This document shows positions 26,791 to 36,145 of a stretch of DNA of 64,000 bases, one piece after another. Both the position numbers and the translations under genes were made by a program. Source of the stretch: Flavobacterium ovatum (GTDB taxonomy: Bacteria; Bacteroidota; Bacteroidia; Flavobacteriales; Flavobacteriaceae); contig NZ_CP160035.1 in the NCBI RefSeq assembly GCF_040703125.1, forward strand, positions 2,507,001-2,571,000, given 5' to 3'. Within the stretch, counting starts at the first letter, position 1, and each line of letters opens with the position of its first letter. The notes below the pieces were generated by a model. That model made no database searches, had not been told where the DNA came from, and was given only the letters and a program-made list of their open reading frames with translations.

Positions 26791-27774
26791 ATGAGCGAAA
26801 ATAAAATCAAATGGGGAATTATAGGATTAGGAAATATTGCCGAGCAATTTGCCCGAGATTTAGCTTTGATTCCAAATGCTCAATTGTACGCTGTAGCTTC
26901 TCGATCACTAGAAAAAGCAACTAAATTTGAGGCGAAATTTAGTGCTACAAAAAGCTACGGAGATTACGATTCGCTTATTAATGATGATCAAGTTGATATA
27001 ATTTACATTGCAACGCCGCATGATTCGCATGCAAATTTGAGCATACAGGCATTGAATGCTAAAAAGCATGTGCTTTGCGAAAAACCAATTGCGATCAATC
27101 ATGCACAAGCTTCGCAAATGATTGCAGCTTCCAGAGAAAATAATCGTTTTTTCATGGAAGCTTTTTGGACCCGATTCAACCCTTCTTTTATAGCTATTTT
27201 ATCAAAAGTAAGAGCGGGCGAATTAGGGAAAATACAATACATAAATGCCGATTTTGGCTTTATAATGAATAATGGTCAAAACCGCCTAGAAGATGTTAAT
27301 CTGGGCGGTGGATCATTATTAGACATGGGCGTTTATCCCTTGTTTTTATCCTATATGATTTTGGGAAAACCCGAAAACATTGCGGCATCTTCACTCTTTT
27401 ATGAAGGCGGAGCCGACAAACAAACCACCATGCTTTTGAATTATCCAACAGCGCAAGCGGTTTTACATAGTAGTTTTATTGCTAGAACCAACATGCACGC
27501 TACGATAAGTGGGGAAAAAGGGCGTATTGTAATCGATCCTTTATGGCACGAAGCCCAAAGTTATTCACTGTTTCAAGATGAGGTAGAAACGAAGTTTGAT
27601 TTGCCTACAAAAGGAAAAGGATTTACTTATGAAATCGAAGAATGCCATAAATGCATCGCTTCAAATAAAATAGAAAGTGCGGTTTGGTCGCATCAAAATA
27701 GTTTAGACCTAATTACAATTGCAGACCAAGTACGTAAAGAAGCGGGTATCCTCTATCCGGTAGATAAAATATAA
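26791..27774 (+). CDS. Gfo/Idh/MocA-family NAD(P)-dependent oxidoreductase
   Basis: A 327-residue cytoplasmic oxidoreductase. I start it at the Met of MSENKIKWGIIG: an upstream in-frame Met at 26749 lies inside the palindrome arm and would add 14 unlikely residues. The N-terminal Rossmann fold carries GIIGLGNIAEQ, and the family motif is LCEKPIA with the conserved Lys. The C-terminal domain has GGGSLLDMGVYPL, with Asp and Tyr in the usual positions. The substrate is likely a sugar or trans-dihydrodiol-like compound; xylose dehydrogenase activity occurs in this family but cannot be claimed here. It stands alone between the pentose operon and the hybrid regulator. Confidence 0.85.
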   Translation: MSENKIKWGIIGLGNIAEQFARDLALIPNAQLYAVASRSLEKATKFEAKFSATKSYGDYDSLINDDQVDIIYIATPHDSHANLSIQALNAKKHVLCEKPIAINHAQASQMIAASRENNRFFMEAFWTRFNPSFIAILSKVRAGELGKIQYINADFGFIMNNGQNRLEDVNLGGGSLLDMGVYPLFLSYMILGKPENIAASSLFYEGGADKQTTMLLNYPTAQAVLHSSFIARTNMHATISGEKGRIVIDPLWHEAQSYSLFQDEVETKFDLPTKGKGFTYEIEECHKCIASNKIESAVWSHQNSLDLITIADQVRKEAGILYPVDKI

Positions 27775-28144
27775 AGAGGTTTTATAGAAGTTTTAAAAGC
27801 TTATTTTAGTAGTATTCTATGTTTTTCGAAACAAAAAAATGATCAGAAAAAGGGTCTAAATTTATCGGAATATAGAAGAATTGAGCTCAACAAACGGATG
27901 AGTACTGCGTGATATTCTAAAATAATAATAGTTATTACTTGAAGTTGAATGATTTAGTTTCGATTCATTTTTAAGTATGCGACTAGACGTGCTTATTTTT
28001 ATGAAGTTAAAATTTAGTTAAAAATAGTTGAAATATAAATTGTAAATTAGGAGCTGTTTTATGATATTTGACCAGATTCAACTGCAATCAATATTTCACT
28101 TATAAAAGATAGTTTCACTTTCAAATAAAAAAATACCACCTACC
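27775..28144. other. 370-bp intergenic region before the xylan hybrid regulator
   Basis: AT-rich, no gene, no clear promoter consensus and no strong palindrome. It presumably holds the promoter of the regulator gene. Confidence 0.4.
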
Positions 28145-31100
28145 TTGAAAATAATAAAAACGATAAAATTCTGTAAATTAATGCTTACGGTAGTGCTGAT
28201 AAGCTTAATTTCTACTGCTGCATTTTCTCAAAAAATGTATGAGGGTTATCAGTTTATAAACATCAACGAGGGAATTTCGAAAAGAGGTGTTTCTTGCATT
28301 ACTCAGGACCAATATGGTTATATTTGGATTGGTACTTTTGGTGCTGGTTTGTACAAATATGACGGAATAAGTTATACCGTTTTTGAGAACGACTGGCAAA
28401 AAGAAAGTTCGATTATAAGTAATATTATCTATTGTACTTACGTCGATGCAAACAATAAATTATGGATAGGTACCGATCAAGGAATCTGTTTTTACAATCG
28501 AGAACTTAATAAATTTGAAAGTATTGATCTAGAAGTAAAGCATGTAAAAGGATCGATAGATGATACTCCTGTAAAAAGTATTATCCAAGATAATTTTGGG
28601 AACTTGATTATAGGTACGTTCGGGAGAGGAGTTTTTAAATTCAATTTAAAGACAACAAAAGTTGCTTTTTTAAAGTCAGAAGTGGCTACTTATACAAATT
28701 ATCAAGTCAATTGTTTGACTAAGAGTAAAGATGGTACCATATATCTCGGAACTAGTTTTGGTTTAAAATCATTGCAAACAGGGGCAACAGTTGTAAAAAA
28801 CGTACGAGATTCGGCCGGAAAAAATCTTGTCAATCAATATATCGAATCGATTGTTCTTGATCGAAAGGAAAATATTTGGTTGGGAACATTTTATGATGGA
28901 TTGGTGAAAGTAACCAAAGAGGCAGCTGGGTTTTCTCAAAAATCATTCCCAATAACCAAGAAAAGAGTCATGGCATTGCTACAAGCAGAAGGCAATTCCA
29001 TATTATGCGCTACAGAAAATGACGGCTTACTTCTAGTTGATGGGCAAGGTACGATTCTTAAAAAGTACATCAATAATAAAGGGGAAAATAATAGTTTAAA
29101 ATCAAATTCGGTTTGGTCTTTGTTTGCCGATAAAGAAAATAGAGTTTGGTTGGGTTACTACAATCAAGGAGTTGATGTTTTTGATAAATTATACAGTAAG
29201 TTTAATGCAATTGGTAGTACTATTTACAATAAAGAAAATTCTCTTCAAGCGAAGTCTGTAACAGGAATTGCAAAGGATAAAGCGGGTAAATTATGGATCA
29301 GTCTTGAAGGTGGTGGCGTTGATTATTATGATCCAATTACGAGCATCAACAAACATATCAATAGTAAAAATGCTTCGTTTTTATCGGGTTTAAAAAGTGA
29401 TGATATCCAAACCGTATTTATTGATAGCAAGGAAAATGTTTGGTTAGGAAGCTGGGATGAGGGGATTTATTTCTTGAAAAAAGGCGCTTCTAGTTTTGTT
29501 AATTTTAACACAAATAATTCCAACGGCATAACGTCAAACAGAATGCTCAGCTTCTCTGAAGATTCCAATGGAATTATTTGGATTGGTACGTATCTCAGAG
29601 GTCTGCATTATTATGTTCCGGCTGAGAATAAATTTTATCATTGTGATTCAGCACCATTTACAACAGTCGGCTTGACTAATGGTGATGTTAGAAAAGTATT
29701 GGTAGATTCGAATAACAGAATTTGGGTAGGTTCCACTTTGGGATTGTTTCTTGTTACCCATGACAAGAATTTTAAGTTTACGGTTGAAGCCTTGAAAAAC
29801 CAAATGATGAAGGACAAAAAAATGCAAAAAAACCAATCGGTTTTATCTTTGTATGAGTCCCGAAATAAACAGATTTGGATAGGAACGGATGGAGCAGGTC
29901 TTTTTAGCTACACACCAAAGGGTAATACGTTTGACTATTACTATAATTTTGAAGGATTGGTCGAAAAGTCAGTTGCGGCAATCATTGAAGATCAACAAGG
30001 TGCAATATGGATCAGCGGAAAAGCGGGAATCACCAAAGTAGATTTAAAGAATAAAAGTGCTATAAATTTCACCAAGGATGATGGTCTTTTAGATAACGAT
30101 TTCAATAATAATTCGGTTTTAAAAGATAAAAATGGTGATTTGTACTTTGGTAGCTACGAAGGAATCAATTATTTCAACCCTAAGCAAATATTAAAAAGTA
30201 CCAAGCAACCCTTGTTATACTTTAGTGATTTAAAACTGTTCAATAAATCAGTAAGTCCCAGTGATGCAGATTCACCACTTACAAAGGTGATTTCAGAGAC
30301 TGACCACTTAGTTTTAACTCATGATCAATCGGTTTTTACTGTCGAATATGTGGGCTTAAATTATTCACATCCTGGTAAAAATGAATATGCCTATTATCTA
30401 GAAGGTTTTGAGAAAGAATGGAATTATGTAGGCGGAAAAAGAGCTGCTACCTATACTAACTTACCTCCAGGGGATTATATTTTTAATGTAAAAGCAGCCA
30501 AAAGAGGCGGAGTGTGGAGTGTAAAGCCGTTGCAACTACATATTGAGGTATTGCCACCATTCTGGCGCACAAATTTCGCTTATTTTTTATATGTATTGGC
30601 TTTTATCTTGGTGTCTATTTACATGAAGAAATATTTACAAAGACGATTTGAAGAAAAGCAAGCCATTCAATTTGAAAGAGACAAAACCGTCCAGATCGAA
30701 AAACTAAATGCTAAGAAATTACAGTTCTTTACCAATATTTCGCATGAGTTTAGAACGCCTTTGACTTTAATTATAAATCCATTAGAAGATATTCTGAAAA
30801 ATAAAAGCTTTGGTCTGCCTGCTGAAGTGCTTAATAAATTGTTTGTCATTCATAAAAGTTCAGATCGATTGTCGCGATTGATTAATGAGTTAATGGACTT
30901 TAATAAGCTACAATTTAATAAAATGGCCTTGCATGTGCAGCAAGTAGAGGTAGTGAGTTTTACCAAAAATATTGTGAGTTATTTTGAAGAAGAAGCCGCT
31001 AGTCGATCAATTGATTTACAATTTGAGTCCACTGTTGATTCGCTTCAAGACTGGTTAGATCCTAAGATGTTTGAAAAAATTATTTTTAATATTATTTCGA

Positions 31101-32320
31101 ATGCCTTCAAGGTAACTGCTGACAATGGAAAGATTAAGGTAAGCGTCAATGCTTCGCAAAAAATGATGTTTTTACCACTAGCGAGTGGTTTAGGGAAGGT
31201 CGAAACATTTGAAATAGCCATTGAAGATACAGGTGCGGGATTGAACAAGAAAGAAATCAAACGCATTTTTGATCGTTTTTACCAGGTCAACAATCTGAAT
31301 AAAACCTATTACGGAAGCACAGGAATCGGACTTGAAGTAGTACGTGGTTTTGTAGAATTGCACAAAGGTAAGATTGAAGTCGACAGTACATTAGGAGTAG
31401 GAACCACATTTACGGTGGTGTTTCCATTAGGGAATGAATATTTTACCGAAGCCGAAATTTTAGACGAGGAACATCAAGTGGTATTGAGAGAATCTATAAA
31501 AAAATCAGTTGTTGATGAGAACGAGGAAATCAGTACAGAAGAAATTGCAACTGAAATTACGCATACCATCTTAATCGTAGAAGACAACACCGAGTTAAGA
31601 AATTATCTTAAGGATGAATTGAAAAAAAGCTATAAGGTACTCGTTGCCGAAAATGGTCAAAAAGGGGTTGAGTTGGCCAAACAAAAATTGCCCGATTTGA
31701 TATTGACAGATGTCATAATGCCCGTAATGAATGGTCTTGAATTATGTAAAGCTGTGAAAGCAGATTTAAAAACGAGTCATATTCCGTTGTTGATGCTTTC
31801 GGCCAAGGCACTGGTCCAAGACAAATTAGAAGGCATCGATTCAGGTGCAGATATGTACATGAGCAAACCTTTTGATATGGATGTTTTGAAATCCAGTTTG
31901 GGACAATTAATCAACAGTAGGCAAATCATGTTTGACAAGTTCTATAAGGGGATTACCAAAAATGCGAAAGAAAAAACGACTACGCTGGATAACGATTTTA
32001 TTCAAAAAACACTAAATTTTATTCATGAAAATATCAACGAATCTGATTTGAGTGTTGAGGTTCTGGCATCAAAGGTTTTTTTAAGTAGAAGTCAATTGTA
32101 TCGAAAAATTAAAACGTTAACGGGTGTTTCGGTAAATGAATTTATTCGAAATGTACGTTTAGAAAAAGCAAAAGAACTGATACAATTGGGCGATAGCAAT
32201 ATTAATGAAGTAAGTTATCAAGTTGGGTTCACCTCGGCTTCCTATTTTACAAAATGTTATAAAGCCAAGTTCGGACATCTGCCCACGCAGTTGGACAAAA
32301 ACAAACCCGATTTAGAATAG
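28145..32320 (+). CDS. Hybrid two-component system regulator of the xylan locus (HTCS)
   Basis: A 1391-residue inner membrane sensor and transcription factor. The start is a TTG at 28145, giving MKIIKTIKFCKLMLTVVLIS; an ATG at 28181 is the alternative, and both leave a signal peptide (cleavage near AFS-Q, residue ~29). About 14 reg_prop repeats (WIGTFGAGLYKYD to YFGSYEGINYF, about 50-690) form two seven-bladed propellers. Then come a Y_Y_Y domain (about 730-800), a TM helix (about 808-828), the kinase core with H867 in SHEFRTPLTL, the ATPase domain (GIGLEVVRGFVELH), a receiver with D1189 in LTDVIMPVMNG, and an AraC-type HTH (about 1290-1388). It sits directly before two SusCD pairs and is the probable activator of the locus. 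Confidence 0.94.
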   Translation: MKIIKTIKFCKLMLTVVLISLISTAAFSQKMYEGYQFININEGISKRGVSCITQDQYGYIWIGTFGAGLYKYDGISYTVFENDWQKESSIISNIIYCTYVDANNKLWIGTDQGICFYNRELNKFESIDLEVKHVKGSIDDTPVKSIIQDNFGNLIIGTFGRGVFKFNLKTTKVAFLKSEVATYTNYQVNCLTKSKDGTIYLGTSFGLKSLQTGATVVKNVRDSAGKNLVNQYIESIVLDRKENIWLGTFYDGLVKVTKEAAGFSQKSFPITKKRVMALLQAEGNSILCATENDGLLLVDGQGTILKKYINNKGENNSLKSNSVWSLFADKENRVWLGYYNQGVDVFDKLYSKFNAIGSTIYNKENSLQAKSVTGIAKDKAGKLWISLEGGGVDYYDPITSINKHINSKNASFLSGLKSDDIQTVFIDSKENVWLGSWDEGIYFLKKGASSFVNFNTNNSNGITSNRMLSFSEDSNGIIWIGTYLRGLHYYVPAENKFYHCDSAPFTTVGLTNGDVRKVLVDSNNRIWVGSTLGLFLVTHDKNFKFTVEALKNQMMKDKKMQKNQSVLSLYESRNKQIWIGTDGAGLFSYTPKGNTFDYYYNFEGLVEKSVAAIIEDQQGAIWISGKAGITKVDLKNKSAINFTKDDGLLDNDFNNNSVLKDKNGDLYFGSYEGINYFNPKQILKSTKQPLLYFSDLKLFNKSVSPSDADSPLTKVISETDHLVLTHDQSVFTVEYVGLNYSHPGKNEYAYYLEGFEKEWNYVGGKRAATYTNLPPGDYIFNVKAAKRGGVWSVKPLQLHIEVLPPFWRTNFAYFLYVLAFILVSIYMKKYLQRRFEEKQAIQFERDKTVQIEKLNAKKLQFFTNISHEFRTPLTLIINPLEDILKNKSFGLPAEVLNKLFVIHKSSDRLSRLINELMDFNKLQFNKMALHVQQVEVVSFTKNIVSYFEEEAASRSIDLQFESTVDSLQDWLDPKMFEKIIFNIISNAFKVTADNGKIKVSVNASQKMMFLPLASGLGKVETFEIAIEDTGAGLNKKEIKRIFDRFYQVNNLNKTYYGSTGIGLEVVRGFVELHKGKIEVDSTLGVGTTFTVVFPLGNEYFTEAEILDEEHQVVLRESIKKSVVDENEEISTEEIATEITHTILIVEDNTELRNYLKDELKKSYKVLVAENGQKGVELAKQKLPDLILTDVIMPVMNGLELCKAVKADLKTSHIPLLMLSAKALVQDKLEGIDSGADMYMSKPFDMDVLKSSLGQLINSRQIMFDKFYKGITKNAKEKTTTLDNDFIQKTLNFIHENINESDLSVEVLASKVFLSRSQLYRKIKTLTGVSVNEFIRNVRLEKAKELIQLGDSNINEVSYQVGFTSASYFTKCYKAKFGHLPTQLDKNKPDLE

Positions 32321-32339
32321 ATATGCAATTAATCGGTAC

Positions 32340-32368
32340 AAAAAAGAGCTCTAATGGAGCTCTTTTTT
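32340..32368 (+). terminator. Terminator of the xylan hybrid regulator gene
   Basis: AAAAGAGCTC pairs with GAGCTCTTTT around a 5-base loop and ends in a T run, 20 bp after the stop codon. Confidence 0.88.
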
Positions 32369-32634
32369 TATGCTTATTATTCAGTAAATGATCCTAAAAA
32401 GTCCTTGAGAATCGGCAATAGGTGTTTTCTGTTTTCAAAGCTGTTTCTTTCGATAAAAATGATTGAAAGTACTTTCTCTTATTTTTTAGCCCATTGCGCA
32501 TTGTGCATTTAGTTGGGGATTTTTTTTTACTTAATAAAAAAAACAATCCTCATTGATTGATAATTACGCAGAAAATTACTTTTTTGAACCAATATGCATA
32601 ATCTCCCTATATCATTGGGCTCAAAACAGCTCGA

Positions 32635-32666
32635 TGCATCAAATGAACTATATTTTGCATCATTTG
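32635..32666 (+). promoter_or_regulatory. Candidate HTCS binding site before the first SusC gene
   Basis: The direct repeats TGCATCAAATG (32635-32645) and TGCATCATTTG (32656-32666) start exactly 21 bp apart, two helical turns, as expected for two AraC-type HTH domains on one DNA face. The second half site ends 27 bp before a -7 box. The same pair is found before the second SusC gene. Confidence 0.65.
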
Positions 32667-32693
32667 TAGTATCAAATAGGTGCACTATTGTTC

Positions 32694-32701
32694 TAGTTTT
32701 G
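32694..32701 (+). promoter_or_regulatory. -7 box of the first SusCD transcript
   Basis: TAGTTTTG fits TAnnTTTG. No -33 TTTG at normal distance is present, as expected for an activator-dependent promoter. Transcription from here gives a leader of about 240 bases. Confidence 0.6.
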
Positions 32702-32948
32702 ACTTAGTAAATTACTTTATAAACCAATTATTTTTTTAAATTAAACCATTAATACATAAACTATGCAGGAAAAATTAAATTTTATCTTTTCAAAAAAATA
32801 GCTTTTCTATAAGCTCTATAAAGCGGGAATCATCGCTTTATAAAACAGTTCAAAGAGAGACTAATTGTAAAAACTATAAAATTGAAAAAAACGAACATTT
32901 TAATTGACACTAAAAACAAATTAACTAATTAATAAAAACCAATTTAAT

Positions 32949-35900
32949 ATGATGATAAAGTTAAAATTCGCAATAATTGCTCTGGCAATGATTTGCACGC
33001 ATAGCGTAGTGTCGCAAACCAAGACCATCCAAGGGGTGGTAACAGATCAGACACAATTGCCTTTGCCTGGTGTAAATGTTTCAGTCAAAGGAACAGCTAC
33101 AGGTGTTGTAACCAACTATGATGGTTCTTTTGTGCTAGATAAAGTTCCTGCAAACGCTAGAATTATATTTAGTTTCATAGGGTTTACTTCTAAAGAAGTT
33201 GCAGTGGATGGTAAAAGTACAATAAATGTAAGTCTTATTGAAGATACAAATAATCTAGAAGAGGTTGTAGTTGTTGGTTATGGTACTGTAAATAAAAAAG
33301 ATTTAACTGGAGCTGTTACAACAGTGAAATTTAATGCTGACGTAGCTAATCAAGTAACGTCTGTAGACCAATTATTACAGGGTAAGGCAGCAGGAGTTCA
33401 AGTTACGCAAAATGCCGGATCATTAGGATCTGGTATTAGCGTAAAGATTAGAGGTACTAATAGTTTAAGGGGAAACAATGAGCCACTTTATGTTATTGAT
33501 GGTGTTATTATATCTTCAGCAGGAGAAGATGTAATAGCTTCTGGAGGCGTAGGTAATTCAGGTCAAGAAACTCAAAATGGTTTAAGTGGTATTAATCCAA
33601 GGGATATTGAAGGGATTCAAATTTTAAAAGATGCATCAGCTACCGCTATTTATGGTTCTAGGGGAGCAAATGGAGTGGTATTAATAACAACAAAGAAAGG
33701 GAAAAAAGGGAAGGTTAAAATCAATTCGTTTATAACAACATCTGTAAGAAGTATCACAAAAAAATATGACGTTTTAGATGGTGTTGATTATGCTAACTAT
33801 CAAAATGAAATAGATAAAAATAATAGTGTAAAGCCACGGTACCAAATAAATGGTTCGCAAGTATTTGGAGTTGCTTATGATGCAGCAAATAATCCAACAG
33901 TATCTAATACTCCTGCTAAAATTTATAATTGGCAAGATGAATTATACCGACAAGGATTTAGTACTAAGGTAGGAACGTCTGTTTCCGGAGGTAGTGATAA
34001 TGGTAATTATTATATATCTGCAGGGTTTGACGATCAACAAGGTATTGTTGCTAATTCGAGTCTTAAAAGTGGTGATTTAAGAGTTAATTTAAATCAAGAT
34101 CTTAATAAGAATTTAAAACTAGAAGCAAGAGTTAGTGGGTTTTTTAGCAGCACTGATTTTACAGAATCGGGAGATTTGATTGGGGGCAGTGAAAGCTTTG
34201 TAAATAATGTTATTACATATAATCCTGTAGTTACTGGAGTAATTCAAAATTTAGGGCAAGATTTAGGATCTGCAAACCCTTATTCATGGGTAAATGATTT
34301 TTCTGATTTTGCTAAAGAAAAAAGATATATTGGATCTTTAGGACTTACTTATGAACTTCCTTTAGAAGGTTTAAGTTATCAAATACAAGCAGGAGGAGAC
34401 GTAAGAACAAAAGATAGAAGGCGTTTTTATGGAGTAACAACTTATCAAGGCGCTAATGCAAACGGGGCACTGCAAATATCAACTTTAAATGCAGCATCGT
34501 ATCAAATTAATAATTTTTTAAGATTCAATAGAACATTTAATGATAAGCATAGAATAAATGCAACTGCAGGTGTTACCTATGATGTTAGAAATGTAGAAAA
34601 TAGTATTTATGCTGTTGAAAATTTTGTAACGACAGAGCTTACTATAAAACAGCCATTTTTAGCTTCTGTAATTACTCAGCCATTACAATTTTTTAAATCA
34701 GATCAACAAATTTTTTCTATATTAGGGCGTGTAAATTATACCTTTAATGATAAATATATCCTAACAGCATCTTTCCGTAGAGATGGGGTGTCAAAATTCT
34801 CAGAGGAGAACAGATATGGATCTTTTCCTTCATTCGCACTGGCATGGAGACTTGGCGATGAAAAATTTATTAAAAATTTAAACCTTTTTGACGATTTAAA
34901 ACTAAGAGCTGGTTGGGGACAAATAGGAAATCATGGTATTGGGCCTTACGGAACATTGTCTAATTATGGAATAAACGGATCCTTATATGGAACTCCTGGA
35001 AATGGAACAAGTGTACCTTTAACGCTAAATAACATTGCAAATCCTAACTTAACTTGGGAAACGACCCAACAACTAAACTTTGGTTTAGATTTTGCAACCA
35101 AAAACAAAAGGTTTTCTGGAAGTATTGACATGTATGATAAGACGACGAAGGACCTATTGCAAAAGAGTCCAATTCCAACATCTTCAGGATTTGGTTCTAT
35201 ACTTATAAATAGAGGAACCATTTCTAACAAAGGATTAGAACTAGCATTAAATGTAGCTCCTGTTTCCACAGACAATTTTCAAATAAATATAGGTGGAAAT
35301 ATAGCATTCAATAAAACTAAAATTGAAACTTTAGGGATTCCTTTAAAAGATTTTTATATAGATGGTGCTGCGCAACAAAAGTCTTTCTACTATGGAGATA
35401 ATATTAGTCGTGGGCTTACATTCAAATCGCCGGCAAATGTATTTGTAGAAGGAGAAGAACTGGGTCTTTTTTATGGTTACCAAAGCAATGGTGTTTATCA
35501 AACAGGAGATACAGATCTACCAGTAGGTTCGAAACCGGGTGATGAAAGAATTGTAGATCAAAATAAAGACGGTAAAATCAATTTGTTGGATAGAACATTT
35601 ATTGGAAATCCAAACCCAGATTTTGTTTATGGGTTTGATTTAAATTTCAAAATAAAAAGACTTACAGCTAATTTCCAATTTAATGGAGTTTACGGTAACC
35701 AAATTGCTAATGGTAACTTGTTGCGTTTAGCAAATGCAGAAGGCGATAATGATAACATATTAAAGGCCACCTATACTAATGCTTGGAGGGCAGACAATCC
35801 ATCAAACACCTACCCAAGAATCGGATTTACGACCGATAACCGTCCTGCTATTACAGATCGAATTATTGAAGATGGTAGTTATTTGAGATTGAACAATGTG

Positions 35901-36113
35901 ACTATTGGATATGATATCCCTGTTGAAAAAAGCAAGTTTTTTGAACGTCTGAATGTGTATATCGCAGGTCAAAATTTAGCAACCTGGACACATTATAGCG
36001 GTTACAATCCTGAGATTACAAACTTTTTATACACTGGACTTATAAAGGGTGTTGATTGGAATGGATCGCCTAATGCAAGAACTATATTATTAGGATTAAA
36101 TATTAATTTCTAA
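32949..36113 (+). CDS. SusC-type TonB-dependent outer membrane oligosaccharide transporter (pair 1)
   Basis: A 1054-residue receptor that imports oligosaccharides, here probably xylo-oligosaccharides, through the outer membrane. A signal peptide (about 1-22) precedes a carboxypeptidase-regulatory-like domain (about 26-105, with LPLPGVNVSVKGTATG), a TonB-box-like EEVVVVGYGT, a plug (about 115-235, LKDASATAIYGSRGANGVV) and a barrel ending in F. The first ~120 residues are almost the same as in the second SusC, after which the two diverge to ordinary paralogue level, so the front half was duplicated or converted recently. The matching SusD follows 32 bp later. Confidence 0.95.
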   Translation: MMIKLKFAIIALAMICTHSVVSQTKTIQGVVTDQTQLPLPGVNVSVKGTATGVVTNYDGSFVLDKVPANARIIFSFIGFTSKEVAVDGKSTINVSLIEDTNNLEEVVVVGYGTVNKKDLTGAVTTVKFNADVANQVTSVDQLLQGKAAGVQVTQNAGSLGSGISVKIRGTNSLRGNNEPLYVIDGVIISSAGEDVIASGGVGNSGQETQNGLSGINPRDIEGIQILKDASATAIYGSRGANGVVLITTKKGKKGKVKINSFITTSVRSITKKYDVLDGVDYANYQNEIDKNNSVKPRYQINGSQVFGVAYDAANNPTVSNTPAKIYNWQDELYRQGFSTKVGTSVSGGSDNGNYYISAGFDDQQGIVANSSLKSGDLRVNLNQDLNKNLKLEARVSGFFSSTDFTESGDLIGGSESFVNNVITYNPVVTGVIQNLGQDLGSANPYSWVNDFSDFAKEKRYIGSLGLTYELPLEGLSYQIQAGGDVRTKDRRRFYGVTTYQGANANGALQISTLNAASYQINNFLRFNRTFNDKHRINATAGVTYDVRNVENSIYAVENFVTTELTIKQPFLASVITQPLQFFKSDQQIFSILGRVNYTFNDKYILTASFRRDGVSKFSEENRYGSFPSFALAWRLGDEKFIKNLNLFDDLKLRAGWGQIGNHGIGPYGTLSNYGINGSLYGTPGNGTSVPLTLNNIANPNLTWETTQQLNFGLDFATKNKRFSGSIDMYDKTTKDLLQKSPIPTSSGFGSILINRGTISNKGLELALNVAPVSTDNFQINIGGNIAFNKTKIETLGIPLKDFYIDGAAQQKSFYYGDNISRGLTFKSPANVFVEGEELGLFYGYQSNGVYQTGDTDLPVGSKPGDERIVDQNKDGKINLLDRTFIGNPNPDFVYGFDLNFKIKRLTANFQFNGVYGNQIANGNLLRLANAEGDNDNILKATYTNAWRADNPSNTYPRIGFTTDNRPAITDRIIEDGSYLRLNNVTIGYDIPVEKSKFFERLNVYIAGQNLATWTHYSGYNPEITNFLYTGLIKGVDWNGSPNARTILLGLNINF

Positions 36114-36145
36114 GTTCATTTTAATATTACAAAAAACAAAAACAC

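Larger units (their letters stand above)
32511..32948 (+). repeat. Leader of the first SusC gene (copy 1 of a duplicated ~440-bp block)
   Basis: This stretch is nearly identical to 38151-38583 before the second SusC gene. It holds a pair of 21-bp-spaced direct repeats, a TAnnTTTG box, a 12-codon mini frame starting ATGCAGGAAAAA (32763-32801) and a hairpin TATAAAGCG/CGCTTTATA (32817-32842). Similarity continues through about the first 120 codons of both SusC genes. Confidence 0.85.
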
